A DNA stretch of 41,580 nucleotides from Brachyspira sp. (GTDB lineage: Bacteria > Spirochaetota > Brachyspiria > Brachyspirales > Brachyspiraceae): assembly GCF_029258575.1 (NCBI RefSeq), contig NZ_JARHYI010000120.1, positions 1 through 41,580 on the forward strand, read 5' to 3'. The translations under genes and the position numbers were made by a program. This document shows, piece after piece, positions 24,586 to 33,094 of the stretch. A model generated the notes under the pieces. The model was not told where the DNA came from and did not search any database. It was given only the letters and a program-made list of their open reading frames with translations. Position 1 is the first letter of the stretch; each line of letters opens with the position of its first letter.

Positions 24586-26193
24586 TTAATTTTCTATATA
24601 AGAATTAAAAAATCTGTATAACCCTTGCGAATCATATTCTACACCTTTTAATTTTTGAGAAACCAGCAATGCTTCTGAATAAAAATATATAGGTATTATA
24701 GCATTATCATTCATAAAGATATTTTCTGCTAAATGAAGAGTATGCATTCTTATTCTATTACTTTTATTTGTAGAAGCTATATCTATATATTCATCAAATG
24801 TATTATTTGAATATGATCCATAATTATTAGGAGCATCACTTTTAAAAATATTCAAAAAATTAATAGGATCATTATAATCTGCATACCATAAATAAACAGC
24901 CAAATCAAAATTTTTATCATACATATTCTGCAGATAAGAAGCCCATTCATGCTTAACTATTCTTACATCAATATTCAATGCCTCTTTAAACATATTTTGC
25001 ACAGCATCTGCTATATTTATATCAAACTCTCTAGTTGCTATTAATAAATCAAGCACAGGAAAATTTTTACCGTTTTCATATCCAGCTTTTGTCAATAATT
25101 TTCTAGCCTCTTCAACATCTTTTTTATAATTGTCCGTACCTATATGCATTCCACCTTTTTCTCTGAAATCGCCATTTATATCATTAATACCATAAGGCAC
25201 CAAACTTCCAGCAGGGCGTTCTGATGATTTTGTAACAGATTCTACAATATATTTTCTGTCAATTGCTAATGATAATGCCTTTCTTATCTTTTCATCTTGC
25301 AATACTTGTTTATTTAAATTGTATCTGTAATAATAAGAGGCAGCTACGGGTACAATATGAACTATTCCTTTTTCTTTAAGATTTTCTATATCATTTCTAG
25401 GAAAAGGTTTGGCAAAATGAATATAATCTCCTAATACTCCTGCAAGTGATGTATTAGGTTCTTCCATCAAAAGAAAAGTTAATTTATTAGGCTTTATATT
25501 TTTTTCATTCCAATAATTAGTGTTTCTTTCTAATATTATATTTTTATCGAAATTTCTTTCAGTCATTTTGAAAGCACCGTTTCCTATATATGTTTCAGGC
25601 TTTAATGTCCATTTATCTCCATATTGATTTATAATATCTTCTCTTACAGGGTAGAAAGGCGGATACGCAGCAAGTTCCAAAAAGTACGCAGTAGGGCTGT
25701 TTAATTCTACTTGAAATGTATAATCATCAATAGCCTTAACTCCAAGTTCTTCTATACTTTTTAATCCTCCTATTATATCTTTAGCATTTTTTATTATTTC
25801 AAAATAAAAACTATATTTGTTTCCTGTTTTAGGATCAACGGCACGTTTCCAAGTATATACAAAATCTTCTGCTGTAACATTTTGTCCATCGCTCCATTTA
25901 GCATTTTTTCTCAAATGAAAAGTATATATATTTCCTGCATTATTAACATCCCAGCTTTCGGCTGCCCCTCCTATTATTTTATTTTGCTCATCTTTTTTCG
26001 TAAGTCCTTCAAAAGCATGAAGAATATATATCATAGTGAGATTATCTGTATTTAGAGTGGGATCAATTGTTAAGGGTTCTGGAGCTAAATTTATAACTAT
26101 TTCATTTTTATTAATTTCTTCTTTTGAATGATTTGAGCATGATAAAAGTATTATTGAGAATAGCAGTAAATTAACAGTGAATATTTTTTTCAT
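24586..26193 (-). CDS. Oligopeptide ABC transporter substrate-binding lipoprotein (OppA family)
   Basis: Solute-binding lipoprotein of 535 aa. Signal with lipobox LLSC (about residues 16-19), family start VINLAPEPLTIDPTLN, then the signature LRKNAKWSDGQNVTAEDFVYTWKRAVDP (about 97-124), AYPPFYPVRED, and IRKALSLAIDRKYIVE (about 303). Permease and ATPase genes are not in this window, so it either feeds an importer encoded elsewhere or acts alone. It begins 29 nt after bioA on the same strand, with AAAAGGAAAA before the ATG, and is probably read from the biotin transcript. Confidence 0.92.
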   Translation of the reverse strand: MKKIFTVNLLLFSIILLSCSNHSKEEINKNEIVINLAPEPLTIDPTLNTDNLTMIYILHAFEGLTKKDEQNKIIGGAAESWDVNNAGNIYTFHLRKNAKWSDGQNVTAEDFVYTWKRAVDPKTGNKYSFYFEIIKNAKDIIGGLKSIEELGVKAIDDYTFQVELNSPTAYFLELAAYPPFYPVREDIINQYGDKWTLKPETYIGNGAFKMTERNFDKNIILERNTNYWNEKNIKPNKLTFLLMEEPNTSLAGVLGDYIHFAKPFPRNDIENLKEKGIVHIVPVAASYYYRYNLNKQVLQDEKIRKALSLAIDRKYIVESVTKSSERPAGSLVPYGINDINGDFREKGGMHIGTDNYKKDVEEARKLLTKAGYENGKNFPVLDLLIATREFDINIADAVQNMFKEALNIDVRIVKHEWASYLQNMYDKNFDLAVYLWYADYNDPINFLNIFKSDAPNNYGSYSNNTFDEYIDIASTNKSNRIRMHTLHLAENIFMNDNAIIPIYFYSEALLVSQKLKGVEYDSQGLYRFFNSYIEN

Positions 26194-26222
26194 TATAATT
26201 TTCCTTTTTTATTGAAATTAAT

Positions 26223-27569
26223 TTATGGATTTGCAAGTATATCATTTATAGAAGATATGCATAAATTAATGGACTTATCAATTTCTTCTTCATTTATTAT
26301 TAAAGGCGGATTAAAATAAATAACATTTCCTAAAGGTCTTAATAAAAGACCTCTTTTAAGAGCTTTCTTATATATTTGATATCCCATTCTTAATTTTGAA
26401 TCGAAACCCTCTTTAGTATTTTTGTCAGCTACCAATTCCATGGCATTAATAAGTCCTATATTTCTAATCTCTCCTATATTTTTATGAGCTTCTAATTTTT
26501 CTTTTAACTGATTATTTAAATATTTTGCTCTTATCTTTGCTTTATTTATAATATCATGTTCTCTCAAAATTTTTTGTACGGCAAGAGCAGCAGAACAGCC
26601 AAGGGGATTTCCACTGTAGGTATGACTATGCATAAAAGCTTTACCTTCATTATACTCAGCATAAAAGGCATTGTATATTTTATCTGTAGTGATTGTTATA
26701 GCCATAGGCATGTATCCGCCTGTAAGCCCTTTTGATATGCACATTATATCAGGGCTTATTTCAGCATGATCGCATGCAAACATTTTACCTGTTCTTCCGA
26801 AATTTGTAGCTATTTCATCAGCTATAAAAATTACATCATATTTATTGCAAAGCTCTCTTAATTTCTTCAAATAAAGTGGAGGATATATTCTCATTCCCGC
26901 ACTTGCTTGAAGTAAAGGCTCTATTATAACAGCAGAAACTTCTTCTGCATACTTTTCAAATTTTTCTTCAGCATCTTCAAAGCATTCGCAATTGCATTTT
27001 TCTCTGCTAAGATTATATTTACATCTATAGCAATCAGGAGCCTCTATATGTATAGTTTCCATTAACATAGGTTTGTATATTTTAGCATATAAATCTAAAC
27101 TTCCTACAGATAATGCTCCTACAGTTTCACCATGATATCCATCAGTAAGACACATAAATTTTGTTTTTTTAGTATTACCTATTTGATGCTGATATTGAAA
27201 AGCCATTTTTAAAGCAGCTTCCACAGATGATGAGCCATTATCCGAGAAATTGAATTTTGTAAGTCCTTTTGGTATTATCTTTACAAGTTCTTCGCATAAT
27301 TCAATAGCTCCATTATGAGAAAAGTTAGCAAATATAACATGCTCCAACTTTTCAAGCTGAGTTTTTATACTAGCATTTATTTTTTCATTGCAATGACCGA
27401 GTAAATTACACCACCAAGAACTTACAATATCAATATACTCTTTTCCGTTTTTATCATAAAGATATATTCCCTTTCCTCTTTCTATAATTATAGGAGGAAG
27501 CTCTTCATAATCTTTCATTTGTGAACAAGGATGCCAAATATATTTCAAATCTTTTTCTTCTAATGTCAT
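26223..27569 (-). CDS. bioA: Adenosylmethionine-8-amino-7-oxononanoate aminotransferase
   Basis: PLP enzyme converting KAPA to 7,8-diaminopelargonate with SAM as amino donor, 448 aa. Visible marks are the WHPCSQMKDYE start, SSWWCNLLGHCNEKI (about 51-65), NFSDNGSSSVEAALKMA, TDGYHGETVGALSVG, an IIEP-IADEIATNFGRTGKMFACDHA stretch, and the PLP-lysine in CISKGLTGGYMPMAIT (about 281). It has a cysteine-rich insertion, CYRCKYNLSREKCNCEC (about 177-193), as in some anaerobes. Last of the bio genes proper, 20 nt after bioD. Confidence 0.96.
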   Translation of the reverse strand: MTLEEKDLKYIWHPCSQMKDYEELPPIIIERGKGIYLYDKNGKEYIDIVSSWWCNLLGHCNEKINASIKTQLEKLEHVIFANFSHNGAIELCEELVKIIPKGLTKFNFSDNGSSSVEAALKMAFQYQHQIGNTKKTKFMCLTDGYHGETVGALSVGSLDLYAKIYKPMLMETIHIEAPDCYRCKYNLSREKCNCECFEDAEEKFEKYAEEVSAVIIEPLLQASAGMRIYPPLYLKKLRELCNKYDVIFIADEIATNFGRTGKMFACDHAEISPDIMCISKGLTGGYMPMAITITTDKIYNAFYAEYNEGKAFMHSHTYSGNPLGCSAALAVQKILREHDIINKAKIRAKYLNNQLKEKLEAHKNIGEIRNIGLINAMELVADKNTKEGFDSKLRMGYQIYKKALKRGLLLRPLGNVIYFNPPLIINEEEIDKSINLCISSINDILANP

Positions 27570-27589
27570 AAAAAATCCTTATGGTTAAT

Positions 27590-28255
27590 TCATTCAAAAA
27601 GCGATTCTAAATTTCTTTCGTCTAATTTTAAAATACCATTTACAACAACACCAGCAATTTTTATATTAGTAATATCTTCTATCATTTTTTTATTATCCTC
27701 ATGCATCACATTTGATATATTGAATCTATTTAATATTACTCCATTGATTTTTAAATTTCTGCTTTTCATATACTCTATTGTAAGAACAGTAGAATTGATA
27801 GTACCAAGTCCCGCATCTGAAATTATAATAGAAGGTATATTTAATTCTTTTATTATATCTTCCAAAAATATTTTTTGATGTTTATCATATCTTATAGGAC
27901 ATATTATACCGCCACTTCCCTCTACTATCATGTAATCATGTTTTTTTGATATATTTTTATAGGCATTTTTTATGATTTTTATATCAGGAGGATTCCCCTC
28001 AATTTGTGCTGCTAAATGAGGGGAATAGGCATGCTTATAACTATAAGATACCATTTCGTTATAAGAATCTAATAAATCAGCTTTTTCTTTTACATACCAA
28101 GCATCGCTATCTGTTTTATCTCTGCTTCCGCTTAATGCTGCCTTATAATAACCAACATTCAAATTATTATCTTTTAATGATTTTGCAATTAATGCTGATA
28201 TATAAGTTTTTCCTATATCTGTTCCTGTTGCGGTTATAAAAAGTGCTTTAGTCAT
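27590..28255 (-). CDS. bioD: Dethiobiotin synthetase
   Basis: ATP-dependent carboxylase closing the ureido ring of diaminopelargonate to dethiobiotin, 221 aa. P-loop TATGTDIGKTYIS at the N-terminus, YKAALSGSRDKTDSDAWYV, SPHLAAQIEGN, and the GSGGIICPI catalytic/nucleotide segment (about 114). It begins 10 nt after bioB. Confidence 0.95.
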   Translation of the reverse strand: MTKALFITATGTDIGKTYISALIAKSLKDNNLNVGYYKAALSGSRDKTDSDAWYVKEKADLLDSYNEMVSYSYKHAYSPHLAAQIEGNPPDIKIIKNAYKNISKKHDYMIVEGSGGIICPIRYDKHQKIFLEDIIKELNIPSIIISDAGLGTINSTVLTIEYMKSRNLKINGVILNRFNISNVMHEDNKKMIEDITNIKIAGVVVNGILKLDERNLESLFE

Positions 28256-28265
28256 AATAATTTTC

Positions 28266-29267
28266 TCAGTCTTCTATTAATTGAATTTTGTATCCTAATT
28301 CTTCAGCCATTTTTTTATCTGTTTCTATTGATATTCCAGCAGTTGTAAGCATATCTCCTGTTATAGCGGCATTAGCTCCAGATGAAAAACATGATTTTCC
28401 TTTATCTTTCAAAAGTCCTCTTCCTCCAGCAAGCCTTATGAATGCTTTAGGATTTATAAATCTATAAATAGCTACAATTCTTCTCATATCATTTTCAGTA
28501 AGAGGTTCAATATTTTCAAAAGGGGTATTTTCTATTGGATTGAGCATATTAACAGGTATGGACATTATTCCAAGCTCTCTTAATTCCAAAGCCATATCAA
28601 TTCTATCCTCCCAAGTTTCTCCCATACCCATAATACCGCCGCTGCATACAACTATTCCAGCTTTTTGTGCAGCTCTTATAGTGTTAATCTTATCATCATA
28701 AGTATGTGTTGTGCATACATTCGGAAAGAAATTTCTTGAGCTTTCTAAATTATTATGTACTCTTTTTAAACCAGCCTCTTTCATTTTTTTAAAACCATCT
28801 TCATCAAGTAATCCCAAAGAAGCACATATATATCCGTCAGTTTCTCCATTAAGAGTTTCTAAAGCTTCATAAACTTTATCCATTTCTTCGCTGTATAATG
28901 CTCTTCCTGATGTTACTATAGAGTATCTTAAAACTCCTTTATCAAAATCACTTTTTCCCTGTTCTAATATTTTTTCTTTATCTAATAAATTATAATCTTC
29001 GCAATTTGTTTCATAATGAGATGACTGAGCACAGAACTTGCAGTTTTCTGAGCATTTTCCACTTTTGGCATTTATTATAGAACACATATCAAATATATTA
29101 GAACAATAATGTTTTCTTATTCTATTTGCTAAAAAACATAAAGTTTCTAAAGGAGCATCTACTAATTTTATAGCTTCTTCTTTTGTGATATTATATCCAT
29201 TCAAAATTTTTTGTTTTAGCTCTTCAAGAGATATTTCATTTTTTATAATTGATTCTATATTACTCAT
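28266..29267 (-). CDS. bioB: Biotin synthase
   Basis: Radical-SAM enzyme inserting sulfur into dethiobiotin, 333 aa. The 4Fe-4S cysteines are Cys72, Cys76 and Cys79 in GKCSENCKFCAQS; GYICASLGLL, HNLESSRNFFPNVCTTHTYDDKI and GGIMGMGETWEDRIDMALELRELG follow as in BioB. The ATG directly abuts the birA TGA with no spacer; the ribosome site lies inside the end of birA, so translation is probably coupled. Confidence 0.97.
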   Translation of the reverse strand: MSNIESIIKNEISLEELKQKILNGYNITKEEAIKLVDAPLETLCFLANRIRKHYCSNIFDMCSIINAKSGKCSENCKFCAQSSHYETNCEDYNLLDKEKILEQGKSDFDKGVLRYSIVTSGRALYSEEMDKVYEALETLNGETDGYICASLGLLDEDGFKKMKEAGLKRVHNNLESSRNFFPNVCTTHTYDDKINTIRAAQKAGIVVCSGGIMGMGETWEDRIDMALELRELGIMSIPVNMLNPIENTPFENIEPLTENDMRRIVAIYRFINPKAFIRLAGGRGLLKDKGKSCFSSGANAAITGDMLTTAGISIETDKKMAEELGYKIQLIED

Positions 29268-30245
29268 TCATACTCCCCTGTAATTTATACTTCCTGATAC
29301 AAGTCTATCGACCTTACCATCTTGAAATTTTACTATAAGTGCAAAAGTTCTGTCTATATCTAAAACTTTTACTGTATAATCTTTATTATCTACATTGATA
29401 GAAACTTCCTTTCCGATTAAAAATGAACGTTTTATATATTCATCATAAAAAGCTACATTGTTAAAATAATATTCATACAAGTATTCCAATATTTTGGCTA
29501 TTAAAATATTTCTTATATCAGCATTATTTTCTGTATTGATAGAAGATGCTATAGAGTCAATTTCTTTTGGAAAACCATTCTTTGGAAAATGTACATTTAT
29601 ACCTATACCTATAACAGCATATTCTAATCTTCCATCTTCAAAACTGAAAGCTCCTTCTGTAAGTATTCCGCATACTTTTTTTTCATTGATAAAAACATCA
29701 TTAACCCATTTTATTTGAGTATTTTTATTGGATATTTCTTCTATAGATTTTGAAACAGCCGTAGCTGCTGCAGTTGTTATAAGTGATCTATTAAAAAATT
29801 TCTTTTTTTTTAAATTGAGTATTATACTCATATAAATGCCTGTGCCATAAGGTGAGAAAAAAGATTTTCCATTTCTTCCATATCCGCTAGTTTGTTCCTC
29901 AGCAATAATTACCGTACCACTTTCGGCTCCATTAATAGCCATTCCTCTTGCTATAATATTTGTAGATTCTACAGTTTTATATATCAAAAAATTAAATTTA
30001 TCAGAATAGTTAGGCATATTATTTTTTATTATTTTTGATGATAGAATATCAGTTTCTTTTGAAAGTGCATATCCTTTATTTGATACAGAATGAATATCAT
30101 ATCCCGCTTCTTTTAAATTTTTTACAGCTTTCCATATAGCGGTTCTGCTTACATTTAATTCATTAGCCAATTTTTCACCAGATATGAATAATCCTTTATT
30201 TGATTCCAATATTGATATTATATTTTCTTTAATATTTCTATTCAT
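29268..30245 (-). CDS. birA: Bifunctional biotin-protein ligase / biotin operon repressor
   Basis: Attaches biotin to carrier proteins and, with biotinyl-AMP bound, represses the operon. An N-terminal winged helix-turn-helix (about residues 5-60, LANELNVSRTAIWKAVKNLKEAGYDIHS) is followed by the catalytic domain with EEQTSGYGRNGKSFFSPYGTGIYMS (about 114-138), KWVNDVFINEKKVCGIL and GIGINV, and a small C-terminal SH3-like domain. I start at ATG 30245 (MNRNIKEN); an upstream in-frame start at 30284 would place the -10 element inside the coding region. First gene of the birA-bioB-bioD-bioA transcript, autoregulated by the operator upstream. Confidence 0.93.
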   Translation of the reverse strand: MNRNIKENIISILESNKGLFISGEKLANELNVSRTAIWKAVKNLKEAGYDIHSVSNKGYALSKETDILSSKIIKNNMPNYSDKFNFLIYKTVESTNIIARGMAINGAESGTVIIAEEQTSGYGRNGKSFFSPYGTGIYMSIILNLKKKKFFNRSLITTAAATAVSKSIEEISNKNTQIKWVNDVFINEKKVCGILTEGAFSFEDGRLEYAVIGIGINVHFPKNGFPKEIDSIASSINTENNADIRNILIAKILEYLYEYYFNNVAFYDEYIKRSFLIGKEVSINVDNKDYTVKVLDIDRTFALIVKFQDGKVDRLVSGSINYRGV

Positions 30246-30255
30246 AATAATCATT

Positions 30256-30284
30256 ATAATAACAGAATAAATAATAATTGTCAA
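30256..30284 (-). promoter_or_regulatory. Promoter of the biotin operon
   Basis: On the minus strand: TTGACA (30284-30279), 17 bp, TATTAT (30261-30256). Only 10 nt separate the -10 from the birA ATG, so the transcript should start at or within a few nt of the start codon. Confidence 0.75.
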
Positions 30285-30309
30285 CTTTATATTTTATATA
30301 GGTTTACAA
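30278..30309 (-). promoter_or_regulatory. BirA operator
   Basis: On the minus strand TTGTAAACC (30309-30301), a 14-bp AT spacer, then AGTTGACAA (30286-30278): an inverted repeat closely matching the BirA box known from E. coli and other bacteria (TTGTAAACC, spacer, GGTTTACAA). The right arm contains the -35 hexamer, so bound repressor would block RNA polymerase. Confidence 0.85.
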
Positions 30310-30492
30310 TCTTTGTTCTATTTTGTATATATACTAAACAGAAATTTATATAATGCTTATATTTTGTATAAATGTTCTACAAACATCAAATAATAGTGTA
30401 TATATATTTTATATAGTTTATAATCTATATCTTAATTATATTCATTTAATTATTAATAGTGTTTTATAAATATACATTATCTGGAGAATAAT

Positions 30493-30508
30493 TGGCATAG
30501 TTATTGCA
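30493..30508 (+). promoter_or_regulatory. Sigma-54 type promoter upstream of the hsp20 pair
   Basis: TGGCATAGTTATTGCA matches every position of the sigma-54 consensus TGGCAYRNNNNTTGCW, with GG and GC elements exactly 10 nt apart. The predicted start is near 30519. No sigma-70 pair with proper spacing competes with it. Upstream, AATAGTGT occurs twice (30392 and 30455) and could be activator sites. In this 330-nt gap the BirA box lies at the other end. Confidence 0.65.
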
Positions 30509-30520
30509 TATATAATGTTG

Positions 30521-30573
30521 TAAGCGATAAAGACTTACTAAAAGTCAATAAAAAAATAAAGTTAATCGCTTTA
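30521..30573 (+). promoter_or_regulatory. Structured hsp20 5' leader
   Basis: Outer arms AAGCGAT (30522-30528) and ATCGCTT (30565-30571) enclose a second stem GACTT/AAGTC (30532-30536 and 30542-30546). It begins right at the predicted sigma-54 start; the ribosome site (AAGGAG near 30602) lies outside it. Confidence 0.45.
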
Positions 30574-30615
30574 AATTAGAAATATAAAAGTTTATATAAA
30601 AAAGGAGTTTTAATT

Positions 30616-31071
30616 ATGACTAAAAGATTATTTTTTCCAGAATTACATTCTATGTTAGATGATTTCAGAACTTTTGATGAGGCATTCGGTAATTTATATA
30701 ATAATAATGAAACTAGAAAATTATCTCATTATAATATAGAAGAAGATGATAAAAATTACACAATAGAGATGGATATGCCCGGAGTGAAAAAAGAAGATTT
30801 AGAAATAGGTATAAAAGAAAATGTTCTTTCTATATATGCTGAACGTAAAAAAATAAATAAATCAAATGTTGTTATAGATAATAATGATAACAATGAAGAG
30901 AATAAAAACAATAATGAAATAGTTGTTTCTAAGTATGAGCAAAGTTTCAATATTAATACTAAAGGGATTGATATTGAAAATATAGAAGCTAATTTGACAG
31001 AGGGCGTTCTTAAAATAACTCTTCCTAAAAAAGAAGAAGTTAAATATGAGAAGAAAATAAATATAGCTTAA
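30616..31071 (+). CDS. Small heat-shock protein, Hsp20 family (first copy)
   Basis: ATP-independent holdase chaperone of 151 aa. The alpha-crystallin domain runs from about residue 40 (IEEDDKNYTIEMDMPGVKKEDLEIGI) to 145 (the GVLKITLPKKEE end), with a low-complexity Asn-rich insertion (about residues 89-110, DNNDNNEENKNNN) between the beta strands. The N-terminal arm is short. Strong AAGGAG before the ATG. It is followed 52 nt later by a paralogue. Confidence 0.95.
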   Translation: MTKRLFFPELHSMLDDFRTFDEAFGNLYNNNETRKLSHYNIEEDDKNYTIEMDMPGVKKEDLEIGIKENVLSIYAERKKINKSNVVIDNNDNNEENKNNNEIVVSKYEQSFNINTKGIDIENIEANLTEGVLKITLPKKEEVKYEKKINIA

Positions 31072-31123
31072 TAATTATATAGGTTTATGAAAATTGTATT
31101 ATGAAGATTAAAGGAGATTAAAT

Positions 31124-31549
31124 ATGTCAAGAAGATTATTTGTACCAGCTTTACATTCAATATTATCAAATGCTAATAGATGTAGCTCTTTAGGAAATTG
31201 CGATCATTATAATCGTTATAATGATTATTCAAGCTACAGTATAGAGGAAGATGATAAGAACTATACTATAGAGATGGATATGCCCGGAGTGAAAAAAGAA
31301 GATTTAGAAATAGGTATAAAGGAAAATATACTTTCTATTTCTGCTAAAAGAAAAAAGATGATTAAAGCAGAAAATGGAGATTCAAAGGAAGAGGTAATTT
31401 CAAGTTATGAGCAGAATTTTAATGTCAGTTCAAAAGGTATAGATGTTGAAAATATATCTGCTAATTTGGATAATGGCGTTTTACTCGTTACTCTTCCAAA
31501 GAAAGAAGAGCTAAAATATGAAAGAAAGATAGAAATTAAAACAGCATAA
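31124..31549 (+). CDS. Small heat-shock protein, Hsp20 family (second copy)
   Basis: 141-aa holdase, paralogue of the preceding gene. The alpha-crystallin domain spans about residues 38-139, ending GVLLVTLPKKEELKYERKIEIKTA. It lacks the Asn-rich insertion of its neighbour and has a different N-terminal arm (SNANRCSSLGNCDHYNRYN). A 53-nt stretch coding for the start of the domain is identical in both genes. AAAGGAG ribosome site; a terminator follows at 31598. Confidence 0.95.
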   Translation: MSRRLFVPALHSILSNANRCSSLGNCDHYNRYNDYSSYSIEEDDKNYTIEMDMPGVKKEDLEIGIKENILSISAKRKKMIKAENGDSKEEVISSYEQNFNVSSKGIDVENISANLDNGVLLVTLPKKEELKYERKIEIKTA

Positions 31550-31597
31550 GAAATATATATAATAAAGCTTTAAAATCATAAAATATAATCCATAATA

Positions 31598-31640
31598 AAA
31601 GGCATAAGTATAATTTTACTTATGTCTTTTAATTTTTATT
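31598..31640 (+). terminator. Intrinsic terminator of the hsp20 pair
   Basis: 13-bp stem (31598-31610 with 31617-31629, one G-U) with a 6-nt loop and a T-rich tail. Confidence 0.8.
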
Positions 31641-31648
31641 TAATAAAT

Positions 31649-31940
31649 TTATTTCAATTTACTTAAATCTATTTGTTTTGTAAATTTAGTAACGGTAGCA
31701 GTAGCACATAAATCGCCTAATATATTTAAAGCAGTTCTAACTATACTGAGTAAAGCATCTATTCCAAGTATCATTCCATATTAATATCGAGTCCTATTTG
31801 TAGCTACAATTAAAAGTAATGTATCTATAATATTAGGATTTACAAATTATTTTGTAACAGCTGCAGCATTATTCAAGTCCAATCCAAGTCATAGCTTTAA
31901 AATGTTACCTATTATCAATACTAATATAGAAGTGATTATA
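31649..31940 (-). pseudogene. Remnant of a DAACS-family dicarboxylate/amino-acid:cation symporter
   Basis: Read on the minus strand, one frame shows the end of a GltP/DctA-type symporter. MILGIDALLSIVRTALNILGD continues to LCATATVTKFTKQIDLSKLK and a stop at 31649, matching the family's GIDR-LLD-RTA-NV-GD region. Upstream in the same frame are family-like fragments (ITSILVLIIGN, NNAAAVTK, NIIDTLLLIVAT) interrupted by several in-frame stops. Only this eroded C-terminal part remains; no start or ribosome site is present. The rest of the 31550-32125 gap holds the hsp20 and fabH terminators. Confidence 0.75.
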
Positions 31941-32059
31941 TTTAGCAAAAAATACAAAATAATTCAATTATTTATAATATTATATCTATTACTATATATA
32001 CTATATTTAATCTACTGTAAATTTTTTCTTTTATGAAATGAATTCTATAAAAGAATGCA

Positions 32060-32100
32060 ATAAAAAAAGGATAATATTTTATTAATACTATCCTTTTAAT
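32060..32100 (-). terminator. Intrinsic terminator of fabH
   Basis: 13-bp stem (32066-32078 with 32084-32096, one mismatch on the plus strand that becomes G-U on the minus strand), 5-nt loop, then a T-run on the minus strand. Confidence 0.8.
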
Positions 32101-32125
32101 TTTTATAATAAAGCCTATTTTATTA

Positions 32126-33094
32126 TTACCAAATCATAAGAGTAGATCCCCAAGTAAATCCTCCACCGAAACCTGTAAGAAGTACGAGATCGCCGTCATT
32201 TATTTTATTATTTTCTATGGCATCAGTTAAAGCCAATCCTATACTTGCAGAAGAACAGTTTCCAAATTTATTAAGCACAACACTTACTTTTTCCATAGGG
32301 AGTCCTATTCTTTTAGCAACAGCCTGCATTATTCTTAAATTAGCCTGATGAGGAACAAAATATTTCACATCGCTTAGTTGTTTACCAGAACTCTCTAAAA
32401 CTTTATCTATACTATTTGAAAACTCAGTAACAGCCCTTTTAAAAGTTTCAGAACCGTCCATATGTATTTTAAATTCAGGAGCCTCTAAATCATCAGCTCT
32501 TATAGGGCAAACACTTCCACCATTAAGTACAATGCTCATATCAGGCTCACTTTGCATATGAATTCCTATTATTCCTTTTCCATCATCTCTTGTTGTTATT
32601 AATGAAGCAGTAGCAGCATCTCCAAATAAAATAGCAGTACCTCTGTCTTTCCAATTAATATCTTTAGTGAGTTTTTCACATGATACTATAAGTACATTTT
32701 TACATTGACCGCTTTCTATTAATGCAGAAGCAGTGTTTAATGAATATATATATCCAGAACATGCAGCGGATAGATCCAAAGCAAAGCAGTGTTTAAGTCC
32801 TAATGCATTCTGTAATTGTCCTGCCATAGAAGGGAATATATAATCTTTTGTTACAGTTGGAACTAATATAGCATCAACTTCTTTTAAGTCTACACCTTTT
32901 TTTTCTAAATTTCTAAGAGCATTAAGTCCCATCTCAAAAATAGTTTCATCTTCTCTAGCCATATGTCTGGTTTCTATACCAGTTCGGGTTATTATCCATT
33001 CATTATTTGTATCCAAAATACTTTCAAAATATTTATTATCTAATATTTTTTCAGGAACATAATAGGCTATGTTTTTTATATATGCTCTCATCAT
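32126..33094 (-). CDS. fabH: 3-oxoacyl-[acyl-carrier-protein] synthase III
   Basis: Initiates fatty-acid synthesis by condensing acetyl-CoA with malonyl-ACP, 322 aa. Catalytic triad: Cys112 in LSAACSGYIYSL, His249 in YFVPHQANLRI, Asn279 in NKFGNCSSASIGLAL. C-terminal GDLVLLTGFGGGFTWGSTLM is standard. Two adjacent ATGs (33094, 33091) follow a CGGAG ribosome site. It stands alone; the 33095-33318 gap holds its leader and no other recognisable feature. Confidence 0.96.
   Translation of the reverse strand: MMRAYIKNIAYYVPEKILDNKYFESILDTNNEWIITRTGIETRHMAREDETIFEMGLNALRNLEKKGVDLKEVDAILVPTVTKDYIFPSMAGQLQNALGLKHCFALDLSAACSGYIYSLNTASALIESGQCKNVLIVSCEKLTKDINWKDRGTAILFGDAATASLITTRDDGKGIIGIHMQSEPDMSIVLNGGSVCPIRADDLEAPEFKIHMDGSETFKRAVTEFSNSIDKVLESSGKQLSDVKYFVPHQANLRIMQAVAKRIGLPMEKVSVVLNKFGNCSSASIGLALTDAIENNKINDGDLVLLTGFGGGFTWGSTLMIW

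Noticed and set aside
28006-28239. Plus-strand ORF within bioD
   Set aside because: Shadow frame, no ribosome site, and bioD motifs are intact on the minus strand.
30501-30580. CIRCE/HrcA operator before hsp20
   Set aside because: The inverted repeat does not match TTAGCACTC-N9-GAGTGCTAA and has the wrong spacing.
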